Assembly (NCBI GenBank): GCA_964514305.1
Contig: CAZEQD010000034.1
Coordinates: forward strand, 1-22,264
Length of the DNA stretch: 22,264 nucleotides
From: CAZEQD01 sp964514305
GTDB lineage: Bacteria; Acidobacteriota; Aminicenantia; Aminicenantales; Aminicenantaceae
Direction: 5' to 3'
The first letter of the stretch is position 1. Each line of letters opens with the position of its first letter. Below the pieces are notes generated by a model. The model had not been told where the DNA came from, searched no databases, and saw only the letters and a list, made by a program, of their open reading frames with translations. Position numbers and translations under genes: made by a program. Shown piece by piece: positions 20,808 to 22,264 of the stretch.

Positions 20808-21803
20808 ATGATCAATCCATTTTTATTACTTCTTTTAGGCTTTACTGTTGGAATTTTAACAGGTTTTTTTGGTGTAGGTGGTGCTTTCTTGTTAACGCCA
20901 GCCATGAATATCCTGGGTATGCAAATGGTTCATGCAATCGGGACGGTATTTTTTATCCTTGTGGCCAACACCCTATTCGGTGCTGTAAAGCACCATAGAC
21001 TTGGCAATATAGATCTTAGATTGGGAATTATCATAGGGATATTCAGCGCTGCAGGAGTGGAGTTGGGGAAAAGGTTTGTACTGTATTTAGATAAGTTAAA
21101 CCTTAGTGGGACTTATGTAAGGGGTGCCTATATTATCCTTCTGGTTTTAATTTGCTTTTTTATGATGAGAGATTACTATCTTTACCTTAAAAGGAAACTA
21201 ACTGGACAAGAAGATGAAACAGTAAAAATGCAGAGGAAGTCTACCTTGATACGCAAGATTCATGAGATAGGGCTTCCTCCGAAGATTTCTCTATTTCATG
21301 GGGAAGTGGATTCCATCTCAATTTGGGTGCTCATTGCTTTCGGTATTCTTGTAGGTTTTCTCTCAGGCTTCATGGGGATTGGAGGCGGATCCGTCAGTCT
21401 ACCTATATTGATCTACGTGATCGGGGTACCTGCTGTCCGAGCCGTTGGCACTGCTCTGGTCATTGTATTCCTTACCTCCTGTTATGGAACTGCTACTTAT
21501 GCTACTGCAGGAAGTGTGGAATGGATAGTTGCTTTGATAATCCTTGCGGGATCGCTAATTGGCGTTCAAATGGGGGTTTATGCGACTAAATATGTAACAG
21601 GTATGAGGATAAAGATCCTGTTTGCCTTATTGCTCCTATTTGTGGCAATCTCTGTGTTTCTGAAACAGATCAACATGGTAACTATTAGCAGGTACCTTGT
21701 CTTAAGCTCAGCTTGTGCACTATGCCTTGTCATTCTACTCCCATTGGGAAAAAACCTTTTAGCCCGGAGGTCGCCCCAGGGAAAATCTAAATTACGGCCC
21801 TAA
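20808..21803 (+). CDS. TauE/SafE family sulfite/organosulfur exporter
   Basis: A 331-residue polytopic membrane protein with the two-fold repeat of the TauE/SafE family. The first half has GFTVGILTGFFGVGGAFLLT and VHAIGTVFFI; the second repeats the pattern as GILVGFLSGFMGIGGGSVSL and VRAVGTALVIV. A charged cytoplasmic loop (about residues 122-160) separates them. Family members export sulfite, sulfoacetate, thiosulfate or related anions, and some import. AGGTGA before the ATG marks the start. It is the last gene of the plus-strand cluster and supplies the exit step expected if an organosulfur compound is imported by the TRAP system and broken down. The actual anion is not shown by the sequence. 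Confidence 0.9.
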   Translation: MINPFLLLLLGFTVGILTGFFGVGGAFLLTPAMNILGMQMVHAIGTVFFILVANTLFGAVKHHRLGNIDLRLGIIIGIFSAAGVELGKRFVLYLDKLNLSGTYVRGAYIILLVLICFFMMRDYYLYLKRKLTGQEDETVKMQRKSTLIRKIHEIGLPPKISLFHGEVDSISIWVLIAFGILVGFLSGFMGIGGGSVSLPILIYVIGVPAVRAVGTALVIVFLTSCYGTATYATAGSVEWIVALIILAGSLIGVQMGVYATKYVTGMRIKILFALLLLFVAISVFLKQINMVTISRYLVLSSACALCLVILLPLGKNLLARRSPQGKSKLRP

Positions 21804-22021
21804 GCTTAACTAGGACAGATATCAAAAACAAGGGGGAAACTATTTGGAAATCACATCTGGAGCATCTCTTTTACAAAGTCATTTCCTGATATAGTAAGAA
21901 CTCCCTTGCTAAGAAAATTTTCCCTCAGCTCGACTCTTCATCCTTATGCTCCACAATAAATATCAGGCAGGATTCACAAGTTTCACTGACAAGATATCTT
22001 CCTCAGCTCAATTCTTTAATA
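21804..22021. other. Intergenic region after the sulfur cluster, no gene recognised
   Basis: No frame of convincing coding character. On the minus strand several short broken frames (20-30 codons each, e.g. one containing VELRENFLSKG) might be decayed coding sequence, but none is identifiable. No terminator hairpin was found after the TauE stop. Confidence 0.5.
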
Positions 22022-22129
22022 CTACCTGTTAAATTCCTCCTCATACTGCATGTTAACAAAACTTATGAACTTGGTTATATTGGCAGTTGCTCTACGTTCT
22101 TCCAACAGTTCCCATATAGGCCTTTTCAT
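22022..22129 (-). pseudogene. N-terminal fragment resembling acetoacetyl-CoA synthetase
   Basis: A 35-residue frame starting at ATG 22129 with GGAG six bases before it. It reads MKRPIWELLEERRATANITK and then FISFVNMQYEEEFNR before a TAG. The spacing P-I-W, E-R, N-I-T-x-F, F-V-N, Y, F matches the N-terminal cap of acetoacetate-CoA ligases (about 650 residues), which convert acetoacetate to acetoacetyl-CoA. The expected continuation is absent from all frames downstream, so the gene is cut off here. The retained start and ribosome site suggest recent truncation by rearrangement. Identification rests on a short stretch. Confidence 0.5.
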
Positions 22130-22181
22130 AATTCACTCCATATCCTTAATTTGCCTGATTATTCATATAATTACTCTCTAC

Positions 22182-22264
22182 CTAATATAGAGTTTCTTTG
22201 TGAGGTTTGATTTTGAACTTTGAAAGGTCAGGAGGAATAACAGCTCTTTCCACCGGCTTTTTCA
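22182..22264 (-). CDS. C-terminal end of an unidentified gene (runs off the window)
   Basis: The last 26 residues of a minus-strand frame entering from beyond the window end and stopping at TAG 22182-22184. The visible tail includes VERAVIPPDLSKFKIKPHKE. It is 52 bases upstream of the acetoacetyl-CoA-synthetase-like fragment on the same strand, so the two may once have formed an operon. It is too short to name. Confidence 0.45.
   Translation of the reverse strand, partial: KKPVERAVIPPDLSKFKIKPHKETLY

Noticed and set aside
21923..22018. Imperfect direct repeat beginning CCTCAGCTC (21923 and 22001) near the right flank as a target-site duplication
   Set aside because: The copies are 78 bases apart on the same side of the cluster and only partly match, and no partner copy was found on the left flank.
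1..22264. tRNA, rRNA, CRISPR array or known riboswitch
   Set aside because: Scanning by eye found no T-loop/anticodon patterns, no regularly spaced repeats, and no recognised riboswitch core; a covariance-model scan would be needed to exclude small RNAs.

Overview
The window reads as a chromosomal segment from an AT-rich, Gram-negative-type bacterium, probably an uncultivated anaerobe. Supporting this are several lipoprotein signal peptides, a periplasmic penicillin-acylase-type hydrolase, a TRAP transporter and an exported arylsulfotransferase-like beta-propeller. The mix loosely resembles Aminicenantes- or Desulfobacterota-like genomes, but I cannot place it by sequence alone. No rRNA, tRNA, CRISPR array or intact mobile element was seen.

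Left part (1-9730): small housekeeping genes come first, namely acylphosphatase, a small cupin, a membrane-anchored YHS/TRASH-like zinc-finger protein and a ThiD-family kinase. A tightly packed minus-strand block (8699 down to 2050) follows and looks like one six-gene operon. It encodes an orphan ABC substrate-binding lipoprotein, a membrane-anchored penicillin-acylase-family hydrolase, a PtsN-like EIIA protein, a PII-like protein and two CPA2-type cation/proton antiporters. The second antiporter has lost the conserved membrane Asp that the first keeps. A DUF72 gene runs divergently with a good sigma70-type promoter and almost no leader.

Middle (9681-11669): this is a zone of decaying or small genes. 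It holds a signal-peptide-like stub, a nucleotidyltransferase/HEPN (MNT/HEPN) pair whose HEPN partner carries a one-base frameshift, a small unknown lipoprotein, and the C-terminal stub of a DUF4143-type ATPase.

Right part (12131-21803): eight main genes all lie on the plus strand and form a sulfur-themed cluster. In order they are an exported arylsulfotransferase-like protein, a CysD/PAPS-reductase-family PP-loop protein, a second arylsulfotransferase-like protein without a signal peptide, a dissimilatory-type ATP sulfurylase (Sat), a 104-residue unknown protein, a TRAP substrate-binding lipoprotein, a fused TRAP DctQM permease and a TauE/SafE exporter. My reading, which is inference, is a pathway that imports an organic sulfate or sulfonate, moves sulfuryl groups through the beta-propeller proteins and the APS/ATP node, and exports a sulfur oxyanion. 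The cluster contains neither CysN nor APS reductase. Gene debris lies on both sides: the DUF4143 and HEPN remnants on the left, and an N-terminal fragment resembling acetoacetyl-CoA synthetase on the right. This suggests the cluster was inserted or rearranged into place. The window ends inside the C-terminus of an unidentified minus-strand gene.
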